A stretch of 64,000 bases of DNA from SVTX01 sp045658225 (GCA_045658225.1 JAZOUO010000009.1:16894-80893), one strand, 5' to 3'; shown: positions 43,308-52,277, counted from the stretch's first letter. A program made the numbers and translations. The notes: generated by a model not told the origin, from the sequence alone.

Positions 43308-44009
43308 TCAATTTTTTTCAAGCAAATCAGGTCTGTTCTGCTCTGTCAATGCCTTGGCGGTTTCATCCCGCCATTTGTCTATATTTGCGTGATGTCCCGA
43401 TATAAGCACGTCGGGCACTTTTACGCCGTGAAACTCATAAGGTCTTGTATATTGCGGATATTCCAGCATTCCTGAGGAAATGCTCTCTTTCTCGTGGCAC
43501 TCAGGATCGGAAAGCACTCCGTCCACAAGTCTCGCCACACAGTCAACGAGTATGCACGCGGGGATCTCGCCACCCGTAAGAACGTAGTCTCCTATGGAAA
43601 TCTCCTCGTCAACTATTTCGTCAACAATACGTCTGTCAACTCCCTCGTAGTGTCCGCAAAGGATAATGAGGTTGTCAACGCGAGAAAGCTCCTCTGCCTT
43701 TTTCTGCGTCAGGACCTTACCCGCAGGTGACATATACACAACGCGGCGGCTCTCACACTCAAGTCCCTCAATCTTCTGATTTTCCAGAATAGCCGAGTAG
43801 CAATTATATATCGGAGGTGCCATCATAAGCATTCCCTTGCCTCCGCCGTAGGGGGTGTCGTCAACTCGTCTGTGCTTGTCCTCAGAGTAATCACGGATGT
43901 TGTGGAGTCTGACATCTATAAAATTGTTTTTTCTCGCCCGACCGATTATACTCTCCGAGAGAATATAATCCACCATGTCGGGAAAAAGCGTCATAATATC
44001 AAATCTCAT
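43308..44009 (-). CDS. trmD: tRNA (guanine37-N1)-methyltransferase TrmD
   Basis: A 233-residue SPOUT methyltransferase. MRFDIMTLFPDM, DTPYGGGKGMLMMAPP, LCGHYEGVDRRIVDE and SIGDYVLTGGE form the trefoil-knot SAM site. It modifies G37 to prevent frameshifting. It follows rimM by 11 bases. The usual partners rpsP and rplS are not in the cluster here. Confidence 0.97.
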   Translation of the reverse strand: MRFDIMTLFPDMVDYILSESIIGRARKNNFIDVRLHNIRDYSEDKHRRVDDTPYGGGKGMLMMAPPIYNCYSAILENQKIEGLECESRRVVYMSPAGKVLTQKKAEELSRVDNLIILCGHYEGVDRRIVDEIVDEEISIGDYVLTGGEIPACILVDCVARLVDGVLSDPECHEKESISSGMLEYPQYTRPYEFHGVKVPDVLISGHHANIDKWRDETAKALTEQNRPDLLEKN

Positions 44010-44020
44010 AGCTACTCCAA

Positions 44021-44533
44021 TCAGTCGTAAAGCATTCCGGGTATTACCTCAACGTACACTCCCTTGTCTATATCAGTCTTCTTGACAAATTCCTTTACGG
44101 CGGGCATCATTCTCTCACCATCGGGAGTTTTTACGACGTATATATCAGACGCGCCCTTGTTCTGCACGTCAATTATTTGACCGTAGACCTTGCCGCTTAT
44201 ATTGTCAATCACATCAAGCCCGATAAGGTCTGCTATAAAGTAGCTTCCCTCGGGGAGCTTGAAATCTTTTCTCGCCGCATATACAGTGGTGTTCTTGAGA
44301 GCGATGGCCTTGTCCATATTATCAACACCCTCAAGTCTTGCTATGACGAAATTCTTAAACACGGATGCTTTGAGTACCTTCGTCGCACGATAATCTCCGT
44401 CCTCGTAAAAGTAAATTTTCTTAAACGATGCCAGTATGTTGGGGGTGTCGCAAAGTGACTCCAACTTTACATCTCCGTTTACTCCGTGAGTGTTTATAAT
44501 AATACCGCATTCAAGATAATTGTTCTTCTTCAT
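44021..44533 (-). CDS. rimM: Ribosome maturation factor RimM
   Basis: A 170-residue 16S rRNA processing factor. The N-terminal RimM domain (LECGIIINTHGVNGDVKLESL) is followed by a PRC-barrel (YFIADLIGLDVIDNISGKVYG, MMPAVKEFVKKTDIDKGVYVEVIPGML). It acts in 30S assembly with S19. First gene of the rimM-trmD-ligase-DUF-DUF operon. Confidence 0.95.
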   Translation of the reverse strand: MKKNNYLECGIIINTHGVNGDVKLESLCDTPNILASFKKIYFYEDGDYRATKVLKASVFKNFVIARLEGVDNMDKAIALKNTTVYAARKDFKLPEGSYFIADLIGLDVIDNISGKVYGQIIDVQNKGASDIYVVKTPDGERMMPAVKEFVKKTDIDKGVYVEVIPGMLYD

Positions 44534-44583
44534 TTCCGCATTTTTACCCTTAATTTTGATTATAAATATAGTAATACAGAATA

Positions 44584-44612
44584 ATTATAACATAACTTAT
44601 AGAAAAATGCAA
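44584..44612 (-). promoter_or_regulatory. Promoter of rimM operon
   Basis: On the minus strand, TTGCAT (44607-44612) and TATAAT (44584-44589) are separated by 17 bases. It is back to back with the yajC promoter in a 217-base gap. Confidence 0.75.
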
Positions 44613-44680
44613 CCAAAAACGCAATTTTTTTTGCGGAATACTCAACAAATCTACATTATAAAAAAATTTACAATTAGGTA

Positions 44681-44709
44681 TTGAATTCCCTCTCTTATTG
44701 ATGTAGAAT
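44681..44709 (+). promoter_or_regulatory. Promoter of yajC
   Basis: TTGAAT (44681-44686) and TAGAAT (44704-44709) with a 17-base spacer, about 40 bases before the ATG. Confidence 0.7.
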
Positions 44710-44750
44710 AATGTGAAAGTAAAAATGCATTTAAGGAAAGGAATATTATC

Positions 44751-45035
44751 ATGCCAACAGAATTGATTACAACAATTATAATGGTACTTGCCATCGGAGC
44801 TATGTTCTTCTTTATGTGGCGTTCCAACAAAAAGCAGGAAAAGCAGACTAAAGATATGCTTTCAAATCTTCAGGTAGGCGATGAGATCACCACTATCGGC
44901 GGCATTATAGGTAAGATCGTTAGCATCAAGGAGGAAACCTGTGTTATCGAGACCTCCCGCGACTGTACAAAGATCCGTATCCTCAAGAGCTCTGTAAGCC
45001 GTGTTGACGTAAAGGCTGAGGACTCTATAGACTGA
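44751..45035 (+). CDS. yajC: Preprotein translocase subunit YajC
   Basis: A 94-residue membrane protein with an N-terminal helix (about 5-24) and the YajC core (QVGDEITTIGGIIGKIVSI... VIETSRDCTKIRILKSSVSRV). It associates with SecDF/SecYEG. An AAGGAAAGGA ribosome site precedes it. The usual neighbours tgt or secD are absent. It is followed by a hairpin that contains the ribosome site of the next gene. Confidence 0.93.
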   Translation: MPTELITTIIMVLAIGAMFFFMWRSNKKQEKQTKDMLSNLQVGDEITTIGGIIGKIVSIKEETCVIETSRDCTKIRILKSSVSRVDVKAEDSID

Positions 45036-45052
45036 TTTTTTTCAAAAAGAAT

Positions 45053-45115
45053 AAAAAAGTCTCCGAGTACATATATTTTACCAATCGTGGAAAATATATA
45101 TTCGGAGGCTTTTTT
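45053..45115 (+). terminator. Terminator-like hairpin containing the next gene's Shine-Dalgarno
   Basis: Arms AAAAAAGTCTCCGA (45053-45066) and TCGGAGGCTTTTTT (45102-45115), plus an inner ATATATTTT/AAAATATAT stem, lie 17 bases after the yajC stop. GGAGG (45104-45108) is the ribosome site of the gene at 45116 and the C plus six T is its 7-base spacer. Confidence 0.85.
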
Positions 45116-45589
45116 ATGGACACAAAAAGAAAAACTTACGCGCACCGCGCCCGACATAATGAAAGTGAGAACGATGTATCCCTTGTCACAGCTATAAGAG
45201 CCTGCACCTGTGGCTTGCTTGTATCCTTTGCGGCGGCTGTTTTAATGTTAAGTATTCTCGCAGTTTACGCGCTCACAAGGCCCGACCCGGAAGGATTTTT
45301 ACTTCCCATAGCGTCTTTTTTGTGCTATCCCAGTGCTATTTTTGGCGGTTTTATGAGCTGTAAATTATACCGTGGAAGTCCCGTGCTTTGCGGTGTGATA
45401 TTTGCGCTTATGAATATCGTAGTATCTATGGTGCTATATCCGCTGCTGCCATCAACTGACGCAGGCTCACTTTCTACATTCTGGTTTTTTGCCTTGCGTG
45501 GACTTCTCGTTCTTTGCTGCGCGGTAGGCTCGTTTTTAGGCGCTAAATCTCTTGCGGTATCAGGAAAAAGACGGCGCAGAAGAAGATAA
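45116..45589 (+). CDS. TIGR04086-type membrane protein
   Basis: A 157-residue protein with a basic N-terminus, four membrane helices (about 25-52, 61-78, 88-108, 122-145) and a run of Arg at the C-terminus (GKRRRRRR). The size, helix pattern and place directly after yajC fit the TIGR04086 family of sporulating Firmicutes; function is unknown. Its ribosome site lies within a terminator-like hairpin after yajC, so it is probably made at low or regulated level. Confidence 0.75.
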   Translation: MDTKRKTYAHRARHNESENDVSLVTAIRACTCGLLVSFAAAVLMLSILAVYALTRPDPEGFLLPIASFLCYPSAIFGGFMSCKLYRGSPVLCGVIFALMNIVVSMVLYPLLPSTDAGSLSTFWFFALRGLLVLCCAVGSFLGAKSLAVSGKRRRRRR

Positions 45590-45590
45590 T

Positions 45591-45621
45591 AAAAAACGCA
45601 GACTTGCTGTCTGCGTTTTTT
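45591..45621. terminator. Bidirectional intrinsic terminator
   Basis: Arms AAAAAACGCAGAC and GTCTGCGTTTTTT with a 5-base loop, between the convergent TIGR04086 gene and recO. Confidence 0.9.
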
Positions 45622-46415
45622 TATTTTACCGCGTGATAAAAATCAAGTGAATCAAAGCTTCTGCCTAGGTGTGAGGTGACATAAGTCTCGGCAAGCTTTG
45701 CGAGTATTTCAAGCTCGTCATCGTCGTTGATATCAAACGAAAATGCCTTTTCGGGCTGAGCGCTCAACACGTATTTGAGCGCAACGGCTACCGACGAGGT
45801 CATAGGAGAAATAACGCTCGCTTCTCTTACGTCCTCAAAGTCACGGGAAATGTTTTTGACCTTATCCCCACGCTCCTTAAAGCAGTCCGCGCACATTATG
45901 CGTACGCCAAGCACGTCAAGATACATATTATCGGCAATAATCGATTTGCAGTATTTACAACAGGACACGTCGGGCATATATCCCGATAACGCCATAGCGC
46001 GAAGCTCAAAGGTCGCCTTGACAAGCGGTACTTTTTTCTTTCCCTTGCCAAGCAAATACATTGAGTTTAGCAGCAATCGGAGTATATCCTCACACTCATC
46101 GGACTCGTCGGTAAGCTCGTTTGCAACCTCGCACATGTAAGTCGCCGCCGCAATACGCACAATATCCTCCGAAAGACTGTAAAACGGGTCCATCACCATT
46201 CCGCCGCGAAGCCAATACATTCCGTTTTTTTCGTATATCTCAAAATTTCCGTATGTAAATAACTGTGACAGCGACGCGGTCTTACTATCGGGTGAGCGTG
46301 AGCCCTTGACAAGCACCCCAATACGACCGCGGTTAGGGGTGATTATATTCAAGAATTTGTCGCTTCCAGTGGCATCACTAACGCGCGTGACGACACCGTC
46401 GGTTGCAAAAAGCAT
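45621..46415 (-). CDS. recO: DNA repair protein RecO
   Basis: A 264-residue recombination mediator. An N-terminal OB fold (TDGVVTRVSDATGSDKFLNIITPNRGRIGVLVKGSR) is followed by a helical domain and a four-Cys zinc site (CCKYCKS ... CADC). It loads RecA with RecR/RecF. The ATG at 46413-46415 is 7 bases after GGAGG and is preferred over the GTG two codons before. It follows era as in many Firmicutes. Confidence 0.93.
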   Translation of the reverse strand: MLFATDGVVTRVSDATGSDKFLNIITPNRGRIGVLVKGSRSPDSKTASLSQLFTYGNFEIYEKNGMYWLRGGMVMDPFYSLSEDIVRIAAATYMCEVANELTDESDECEDILRLLLNSMYLLGKGKKKVPLVKATFELRAMALSGYMPDVSCCKYCKSIIADNMYLDVLGVRIMCADCFKERGDKVKNISRDFEDVREASVISPMTSSVAVALKYVLSAQPEKAFSFDINDDDELEILAKLAETYVTSHLGRSFDSLDFYHAVK

Positions 46416-46446
46416 ATTCACCCCTCCCCTCGTTAAATCTCAAAAA

Positions 46447-47331
46447 TCAATCTTCGGTAAATCCGAAGTCGGTTATTCCTCTCCGACTGTCACGCCAATT
46501 TTCCTTAACCTTTACCCAAAGGTTGAGATAAACCTTCATATCGAATATTTCCTCAAGGTCGGCGCGGGCATACGAGCCTACTCGCTTGAGCTCCTCTCCG
46601 TTTTTACCTACGATTATTCCCTTGTGGGACGCCTTCTCGCAGAATATCTCCGCGCGGATACGGCAGAGCTTGCCCTCAACCTTGAATTCCTCTATCGCAA
46701 CGGCAATTCCGTGAGGTATCTCCTTGTCAAGCGTGCGAAGCAGCTTTTCACGGATTACCTCTGCCGCAACCTGTCGCTCGGACTGGTCGGTAATCATATC
46801 CTCAGGGAAGAAAAAGTCAGACTCGGTGAGGAATTGCTCGCATTCCGAGAGCAGTGCGTCAACTCCCTTTCCGTTTTTTGCACATATCGGCACGACCGCC
46901 TCAAAATTGTGAAGCGCGGCATATGCCACGATAGTCTCCGCTATCTGCTTGCGGCGGTACATATCTATCTTGTTGAGAGCGAGAATACAGGGCGTTTCCG
47001 TTCTCTTGACGTAGTCAATGACCTTTTGCTCAATATCGCTCACGGACTTGCCCGTATCGACTACGAGCACCACAGCGTCGGCGTCCTGCATAGTGGAGTT
47101 CGCCGCCTTTACCATAAAAGTACCGAGTGAGTTGCGAGGCTTGAATATTCCCGGTGTATCAAGGAAAACGTACTGCTTGTCCTCTACCGTGTGAATACCC
47201 ATTATTCTGTTTCTCGTGGTCTGGGGCTTTGACGAAACTATCGCCACCTTCTCGCCCAAAATATTGTTCATAAGCGTGGACTTGCCCACGTTAGGTCTGC
47301 CTACTATAGCTATAAAAGCCGTCTTGCTCAT
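46447..47331 (-). CDS. era: GTPase Era
   Basis: A 294-residue GTPase with a C-terminal KH domain. G1 is GRPNVGKST, G3 DTPG and G4 NKID. The KH part contains VGKNGEELKRVGSYARADLEEIF. It binds 16S rRNA near the anti-SD and acts in 30S maturation. It overlaps the upstream membrane gene by one base (TAATG) and lies 31 bases before recO. Confidence 0.97.
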   Translation of the reverse strand: MSKTAFIAIVGRPNVGKSTLMNNILGEKVAIVSSKPQTTRNRIMGIHTVEDKQYVFLDTPGIFKPRNSLGTFMVKAANSTMQDADAVVLVVDTGKSVSDIEQKVIDYVKRTETPCILALNKIDMYRRKQIAETIVAYAALHNFEAVVPICAKNGKGVDALLSECEQFLTESDFFFPEDMITDQSERQVAAEVIREKLLRTLDKEIPHGIAVAIEEFKVEGKLCRIRAEIFCEKASHKGIIVGKNGEELKRVGSYARADLEEIFDMKVYLNLWVKVKENWRDSRRGITDFGFTED

Positions 47332-47867
47332 TAGTCTTCCTCTCTTTGCTGCATTGTTTTATTAACGAACGCCTCGGCGTCATTCTTGCGAATATCTATA
47401 ACCTCTCCCGTGCCCTCAAAATCAATAAGGTACACGTAGTCAGGCGACTTATCTATACTCTCTCCGCCTACCCAGATTATATATCCCGTATTCCCCACGG
47501 GGTATTCGCGTTTTATGTATTTTTTACCGTCTATCTTGTAGCTTATATCGGTATAATTATATTTCTGAAAATGTATCCAGCTTACCTCAATACCCATATC
47601 CGACAAAAGATACACGGTTTTCATAGATATATCTGTCTTATCGTCTACCTGATTTTTTCGTTCCTCTATTTTGTCCGCTATCCATTTGACGTTAAAGGGC
47701 CCGAAAAATATCAGAAAGACCAGGATACAGATTATAAAGGTTATGAGCTTGGGATAGGTTTGCCAAAGGCTTTGTCGGCGTTTTGGTGTTTTATCCCTCG
47801 TCTGCGTCTTTTGCTCCCCCGACTGTGCCCTTTGCTCGCGCAGAGCGCGTCTTTCACTCGGTTTCAA
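47331..47867 (-). CDS. Single-pass membrane protein, unknown function
   Basis: A 178-residue protein. The first ~38 residues are basic (KPSERRALREQRA, RDKTPKRR), one hydrophobic helix spans about 39-60, and the rest is extracytoplasmic with many Tyr/Lys/Asp. I do not recognise a family. The start is probably TTG at 47865-47867, 7 bases after GGAGGA. It occupies the slot between ybeY and era where dgkA or cdd are usual in other Firmicutes. Confidence 0.65.
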   Translation of the reverse strand: MKPSERRALREQRAQSGEQKTQTRDKTPKRRQSLWQTYPKLITFIICILVFLIFFGPFNVKWIADKIEERKNQVDDKTDISMKTVYLLSDMGIEVSWIHFQKYNYTDISYKIDGKKYIKREYPVGNTGYIIWVGGESIDKSPDYVYLIDFEGTGEVIDIRKNDAEAFVNKTMQQREED

Positions 47868-47885
47868 GATATATTCCTCCTGAAT

Positions 47886-48380
47886 TTATTTTACTCCAAG
47901 TCCAATAATGTTCATTATCTCGCTCTGGCGGGCACGCATATTCTTGTCATCCTCCTCGCTTGTCTCGTGGTCGTAGCCAAGTAAGTGGAGCATAGAGTGT
48001 ACACACAAAAACGCAACCTCGCGCTCAAAAGAATGTCCGTATTCCTCTGCCTGTTCCTTTGCTTTTTCAAGAGATATAACTATATCTCCAAGCATATTCA
48101 TTATGTCGTCCACAGGGGGTTCCTCACTCTCACCATCAAAATCAAACAGCGGGAACGAAAGGACATCCGTAGGTCTGTCTATCTGTCTGAACTTGTTGTT
48201 AAGCTCGCGTATTCCCTCATTGTCGGTAAAGGTCACGGACACCTCGCACAGATTTCTGTAATCCTCAAAATCAAGAGTTGCCTCAACTGCCTCTCTTATA
48301 AGCATTTTGAGCTTGTAGGTTATGGGGAGCTTGTCCTGCTCATTCTCAAAATATATCTTAAGCTTCATTTTTCTGTTCAT
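47886..48380 (-). CDS. ybeY: Endoribonuclease/rRNA maturation factor YbeY
   Basis: A 164-residue metalloprotein. The zinc motif reads HSMLHLLGYDH (HxxxHxxxxxH) near the C-terminus, and NNKFRQIDRPTDVLSFP is the second hallmark. It works in 16S rRNA 3'-end maturation and ribosome quality control. The phoH-ybeY-...-era order is conserved. Confidence 0.96.
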   Translation of the reverse strand: MNRKMKLKIYFENEQDKLPITYKLKMLIREAVEATLDFEDYRNLCEVSVTFTDNEGIRELNNKFRQIDRPTDVLSFPLFDFDGESEEPPVDDIMNMLGDIVISLEKAKEQAEEYGHSFEREVAFLCVHSMLHLLGYDHETSEEDDKNMRARQSEIMNIIGLGVK

Positions 48381-48395
48381 AGTGCTATCCTCACT

Positions 48396-49421
48396 TTAGT
48401 CCTTTTTGTTGCTTTTTTGATTGTTCTGCTTTTTTGCGTATTTTTCGTGTTGCTCGCGCTCAAATTTCTCGTACGCAAGAATTATCTTTTGTACAAGCTT
48501 ATGTCTTACTACGTCTCGCTCGGAAAAATTGTGAATTGCTATATCGTCAATTCCCGCAAGTATCTTTACCGCCATAGCAAGTCCACTCTTTTGTCCCGAG
48601 GGCAAGTCTGTCTGCGTCAGGTCACCCGTGACTACCGCCTTGGAATTGAAGCCCAGTCGCGTCAGAAACATCTTCATCTGCTCGGGTGTGCAGTTCTGCG
48701 CTTCGTCAAGAATTATGAAAGAGTCGTCAAGCGTTCGTCCTCGCATATACGCAAGCGGAGCTATCTCTATTACTCCCCTCTCGACCTGCTTTTGATAGTT
48801 CTCCGCGCCCATCATTTCGTATAGTGCGTCGTAAAGCGGGCGTAGATATGGGTCTATCTTGCTCTGAAGGTCGCCGGGCAGAAATCCCAGCTTCTCGCCC
48901 GCCTCTATCGCGGGACGTGTCAAAATTATTCGCGAGACCTGCTTTTCTCGTAAAGCCTTTACCGCCATAGCGACCGCAAGAAATGTCTTACCCGTTCCCG
49001 CAGGGCCTGTGCCTATAACGATAGTGTTTTTCTGTATCGCACGGACATACTGCTTTTGTCCTACCGTCTTTGCCTTTATGGGCTTGCCCTTCATCGTCAC
49101 GAAAATACAGTCGTCGCCGAGAGAATCAAGCTCACCCGCCTTACCTGCCGTGACCATATCGCAGATGTATATAACACTCTGCTCGTTTATATCCTCGTTA
49201 TATTTTGCCATTTTAACAAGGTACGCTACCGCGTCTGACGCCTGCTTTATTCTGCCCTCGTCGTCGCCCGACACGATTATCGCGTCGCTTCCGTCGTCAG
49301 CTAACCTGTTGTTGAGAGTGACTCCAAACTTGCGCTCTATCACCTTGGCGTTTGCGTCAAAGCTCCCGAATATCGCCGACACGATATTCTGTCCCTCCAC
49401 CTTTATTATTTTACTGCTCAT
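48396..49421 (-). CDS. phoH: PhoH-family ATPase
   Basis: A 341-residue protein. Walker A is GPAGTGKTFLAVAMAVKAL, and ILTRPAIEAGEKLGFLPGDL and FIILDEAQNCTPEQM (Walker B) follow. An N-terminal KH-like part precedes the ATPase. The role is RNA-related (partner of YbeY) but not well defined. The ATG at 49419-49421 has GAGGA just before; a GTG four codons earlier is less likely. It starts inside the last codons of yqfD. Confidence 0.95.
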   Translation of the reverse strand: MSSKIIKVEGQNIVSAIFGSFDANAKVIERKFGVTLNNRLADDGSDAIIVSGDDEGRIKQASDAVAYLVKMAKYNEDINEQSVIYICDMVTAGKAGELDSLGDDCIFVTMKGKPIKAKTVGQKQYVRAIQKNTIVIGTGPAGTGKTFLAVAMAVKALREKQVSRIILTRPAIEAGEKLGFLPGDLQSKIDPYLRPLYDALYEMMGAENYQKQVERGVIEIAPLAYMRGRTLDDSFIILDEAQNCTPEQMKMFLTRLGFNSKAVVTGDLTQTDLPSGQKSGLAMAVKILAGIDDIAIHNFSERDVVRHKLVQKIILAYEKFEREQHEKYAKKQNNQKSNKKD

Positions 49422-50622
49422 TTTTATCCTCACTTTCCTGCAAGGTTATATCCACGTCAAACTCCACCGTCTGCGCTATATTTTCGATACAGACTATCAC
49501 ACACCGAAGCGCAAAAAAATCATCGTGTATCTCGGGCATTATCACCTTGCGTACAAGTATAGCGTCACCCGAAAGCTCACCAAGTCTTTGAGAGAGCTCA
49601 AAATACGCAAGCTCCTCTGCCTGCGCCGTTGTACGAGTAGCGGTCTGTTTTTCATATTCAAGATATTTATGCGTGGTTTTGGACAAAGGCAATCTGCCAC
49701 CATCCAAAAAGCTATAACTATCCACTATACTTATTTTATCATAAAGTACGTATGTTTTTCCACTGTTTTTTGAAATTTTTATCGAAAAATCGAAAAAGTT
49801 TAAATATTCGTCACAATATTCGTCACCTGTGTAGACTTTTTCCTCGTATTCGTAAGGAATTTTGATATAAAATTCCTCCGATGTCTGCGCATAAACCCTG
49901 CCCTCGGCGCGTGTGACGCGATAGCCCTCGGTCTTGCTGTCGAAAATTCCGCTAACAAGAAGGTCGCCCGCCTGAACAAAATCACCCCCCGCGACCACGA
50001 CGTTGCCCGAGAGAAGCTGCACCTGAACTATCTGTCCTGCCTTTGACGCGACGAGGTTTGCGGGTGAATTACTGTCCGTGTCCTGCGTTGCGCCGCTTAT
50101 CTCACGCACCTCAACCGAGGCGATATTCCCGTTTATGTTGACAGATATCCATGAGATTTTATCCGAATCGATAAGCACTCTGTTTTGTATCTTGTCGGTA
50201 TTAAGCTTGGGAATATAGCTGCCCTCGAAAAGTCCGTACTCATCGAGCATATTCAAGATTTCCTCTGTGGTGATGCTCTTGTTTCCCACAACGTCTATCC
50301 GCCAGATAAAATTCTGCATAAATATAACAAGAAAAAGCGCCGAAATAACTCCTAGCATAAGTCCGTATCTGTGTCGGCGAGCATTAAGCCAGATCGGCAG
50401 TCCGCCGACCTTCCCGACAGATATTTCAATCCCCTCGCGAGCGCAAAGAGCCTTAAGAGCTTTAAGTCTTCCAAGACGGAAAAGAAATGTCACTCCACTC
50501 TCGGACTGCTGTGTTTTTCCATACGGCAGATGATACTTCATACACAGGTTTATCAAGTCGAGAGCGCACTCTCCCTCGGCAAAAACCTCGGCATATCCCA
50601 GACAAAAATAAGTTATATTCAT
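49411..50622 (-). CDS. yqfD: Sporulation protein YqfD
   Basis: A 403-residue membrane protein. An N-terminal soluble domain (YAEVFAEGECALDLINLCMKY, FRLGRLKALKALC) leads to one membrane helix (about 92-112, LMLGVISALFLVIFMQNFIW) and a large extracytoplasmic part (VVGNKSITTEEILNMLDEYG, LVASKAGQIVQVQLLSGN). It is required for sporulation in B. subtilis, with YqfC. ATG at 50620-50622 overlaps the yqfC stop by four bases; the open frame upstream belongs to yqfC sequence. Confidence 0.88.
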   Translation of the reverse strand: MNITYFCLGYAEVFAEGECALDLINLCMKYHLPYGKTQQSESGVTFLFRLGRLKALKALCAREGIEISVGKVGGLPIWLNARRHRYGLMLGVISALFLVIFMQNFIWRIDVVGNKSITTEEILNMLDEYGLFEGSYIPKLNTDKIQNRVLIDSDKISWISVNINGNIASVEVREISGATQDTDSNSPANLVASKAGQIVQVQLLSGNVVVAGGDFVQAGDLLVSGIFDSKTEGYRVTRAEGRVYAQTSEEFYIKIPYEYEEKVYTGDEYCDEYLNFFDFSIKISKNSGKTYVLYDKISIVDSYSFLDGGRLPLSKTTHKYLEYEKQTATRTTAQAEELAYFELSQRLGELSGDAILVRKVIMPEIHDDFFALRCVIVCIENIAQTVEFDVDITLQESEDKNEQ

Positions 50623-50915
50623 TCGAAATTCTCCAACTCTATGCTTTTTACAATACCCTTTATCACTATTCCCGATTGGTGAAACGAGGCACAAGTAAGC
50701 TTTTCACCGCCAATAAAAACATCAAAGACCTTGGCGCGTATCACCATTTCATTATCCGAGTATTTTAGTATCCTTTTACCTCCGAAAATGTAAAGCTCGC
50801 GTCTGCCTCGCATCTCAAGTCTGAACTCTCCCTCAAGCAGATCGCACGGAAGCTGTGTTTTTGATACGACCACACGGAAAATGTTATTTGGTGTTTTTTT
50901 GCTATCTGTGCTCAT
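50619..50915 (-). CDS. yqfC: Sporulation protein YqfC
   Basis: A 98-residue protein of the YabP/YqfC family. LRGRRELYIFGGKRILKYS-like strands and KVFDVFIGGEKLTCASFHQSGIVIKGIVKSIEL form the shared core (compare yabP in this window). A GGGAGGGTGG ribosome site is present. First gene of yqfC-yqfD-phoH-ybeY-unknown-era-recO, divergent from ylbJ with only 55 bases between. Confidence 0.87.
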   Translation of the reverse strand: MSTDSKKTPNNIFRVVVSKTQLPCDLLEGEFRLEMRGRRELYIFGGKRILKYSDNEMVIRAKVFDVFIGGEKLTCASFHQSGIVIKGIVKSIELENFE

Positions 50916-50970
50916 ATTTCCACCCTCCCAAAAATAAAATTAAGGTGACAAAGCCGTGGGGGTAAGTTGT

Positions 50971-52065
50971 ATGAAAAAAGCAGATCTCAAAAAAACAGGT
51001 AGACAGGTATCTCCATTGCCTATATTTGTGCTCTTCTTGCTCGTGCTGCTGCTTATATCCCCCACAGTTTCCTTTGAGTATATGAGGGGCTCGCTCAAAC
51101 TATGCGTGCAAAGTCTTGTCCCATCGCTTTTTCCTTTTATGATAATTTCGGATTTTCTCATCTCTAGCGATACGGGAAAAATACTCAAAGTGCTTTTTGC
51201 TCGTCCGTTGAGCTTTATATTCGGTACGTCTCGCGAGGGATCGTTTGCAGTGTTGCTTGGCTTTTTGTGCGGATTTCCCATAGGTGCTAAAAGCGCATTG
51301 AAGCTTTACGAGGAGAATAAAATAAGCCACACCGAGCTTTGCCACATAATGAGTTTTGGCAACATCCCATCCCCTGCATTTATGTGTGGCGCGGTCGGAC
51401 TGCTTTTTCAAAGCTCTCGAATTGGAGTAATTCTGTTTGTGTCGCTTATTTTGTCCTCGCTGATTTTAGGAACAGTGGGAAGATTTATATACAAATACAA
51501 CCGCAAGGCTGTCCCCGTATCGCAAAAAAGAACAGATGCGGTAAATGCCTTTACAAGCGCGGTATCCTCGTCTGCGGTGGTTATGCTGACTGTGTGCGGA
51601 TACGTGGTGTTTTTCTCTGTGCTTATCGGGTACGCCACACGTCTGTGCGACATAGTTGGCGCGCCGAAAATACTGCCTGTAATTCTGTCTGGATTGCTTG
51701 AAATATCAAACGGAATATCACACTCGGCAGGACTTGGCGGTGATATTTCACCCATACTTGCAGCGTTTTTTGCGGGATTTTCGGGGCTTTCGGTTATTTT
51801 TCAGATAATCTCGCTTGACTCTGGCAGACACATAAGAAAAAAAACCTTTGTTGTCCAAAAGCTTTTGCAAGGAGTCCTCTGCTCAATTATATGCTTTGTT
51901 TTGCTAAAAATCTTTCCTGTGTCAGTCACTCCATCCGCCCCGACGTTGAGTGACATATCCGTTGAAAGCTACGGGCTTTATATCTGCTTTTTATTCTTCA
52001 TAAGCGCAACGCTGCCGCTTCTTGCCATGTTTTTTCAAAGAAAAAAAGACTCTCACGAAAAGTGA
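50971..52065 (+). CDS. ylbJ: Sporulation integral membrane protein YlbJ
   Basis: A 364-residue protein with about eight or more helices and the Gate-type motif seen in YlbJ (LVPSLFPFMIISDFL, LLGFLCGFPIGAKSALKLYE, MSFGNIPSPAFMCGAVG). It is needed for spore cortex formation in B. subtilis, where it is made in the mother cell. ATG at 50971 follows GGGGGTAA; a GTG five codons earlier is possible. Its divergent placement with yqfC suggests shared sporulation control. Confidence 0.88.
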   Translation: MKKADLKKTGRQVSPLPIFVLFLLVLLLISPTVSFEYMRGSLKLCVQSLVPSLFPFMIISDFLISSDTGKILKVLFARPLSFIFGTSREGSFAVLLGFLCGFPIGAKSALKLYEENKISHTELCHIMSFGNIPSPAFMCGAVGLLFQSSRIGVILFVSLILSSLILGTVGRFIYKYNRKAVPVSQKRTDAVNAFTSAVSSSAVVMLTVCGYVVFFSVLIGYATRLCDIVGAPKILPVILSGLLEISNGISHSAGLGGDISPILAAFFAGFSGLSVIFQIISLDSGRHIRKKTFVVQKLLQGVLCSIICFVLLKIFPVSVTPSAPTLSDISVESYGLYICFLFFISATLPLLAMFFQRKKDSHEK

Positions 52066-52121
52066 TAGCCTATGAAAAATTATAAAAACACAAAAGCACC
52101 TACGCTTTTGCATAGGTGCTT

Positions 52122-52226
52122 TGGAGCTGGTAATCAGAATTCAACTGATGACCGACGTTTGCGTAGCAAACTCGCGGCAGTGAGCGAAGCGAACGTATGT
52201 CGTCCTTACCAATGACGTGCTCTACC
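52122..52226 (-). pseudogene. Interrupted 3' copy of tRNA-Thr (distal)
   Basis: It matches the intact tRNA-Thr from GGTAGAGC to CCA, but a 47-base insert (52154-52200) splits it in the variable-loop position, the acceptor and D-arm 5' half is missing, and the T-loop TTCGATT has become TTGAATT. It cannot fold as a normal tRNA. Confidence 0.8.
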
Positions 52227-52277
52227 CCTCAAATCATACATAAACACAAAAGCACCCACGCTTTTGCATAGGTGCTT

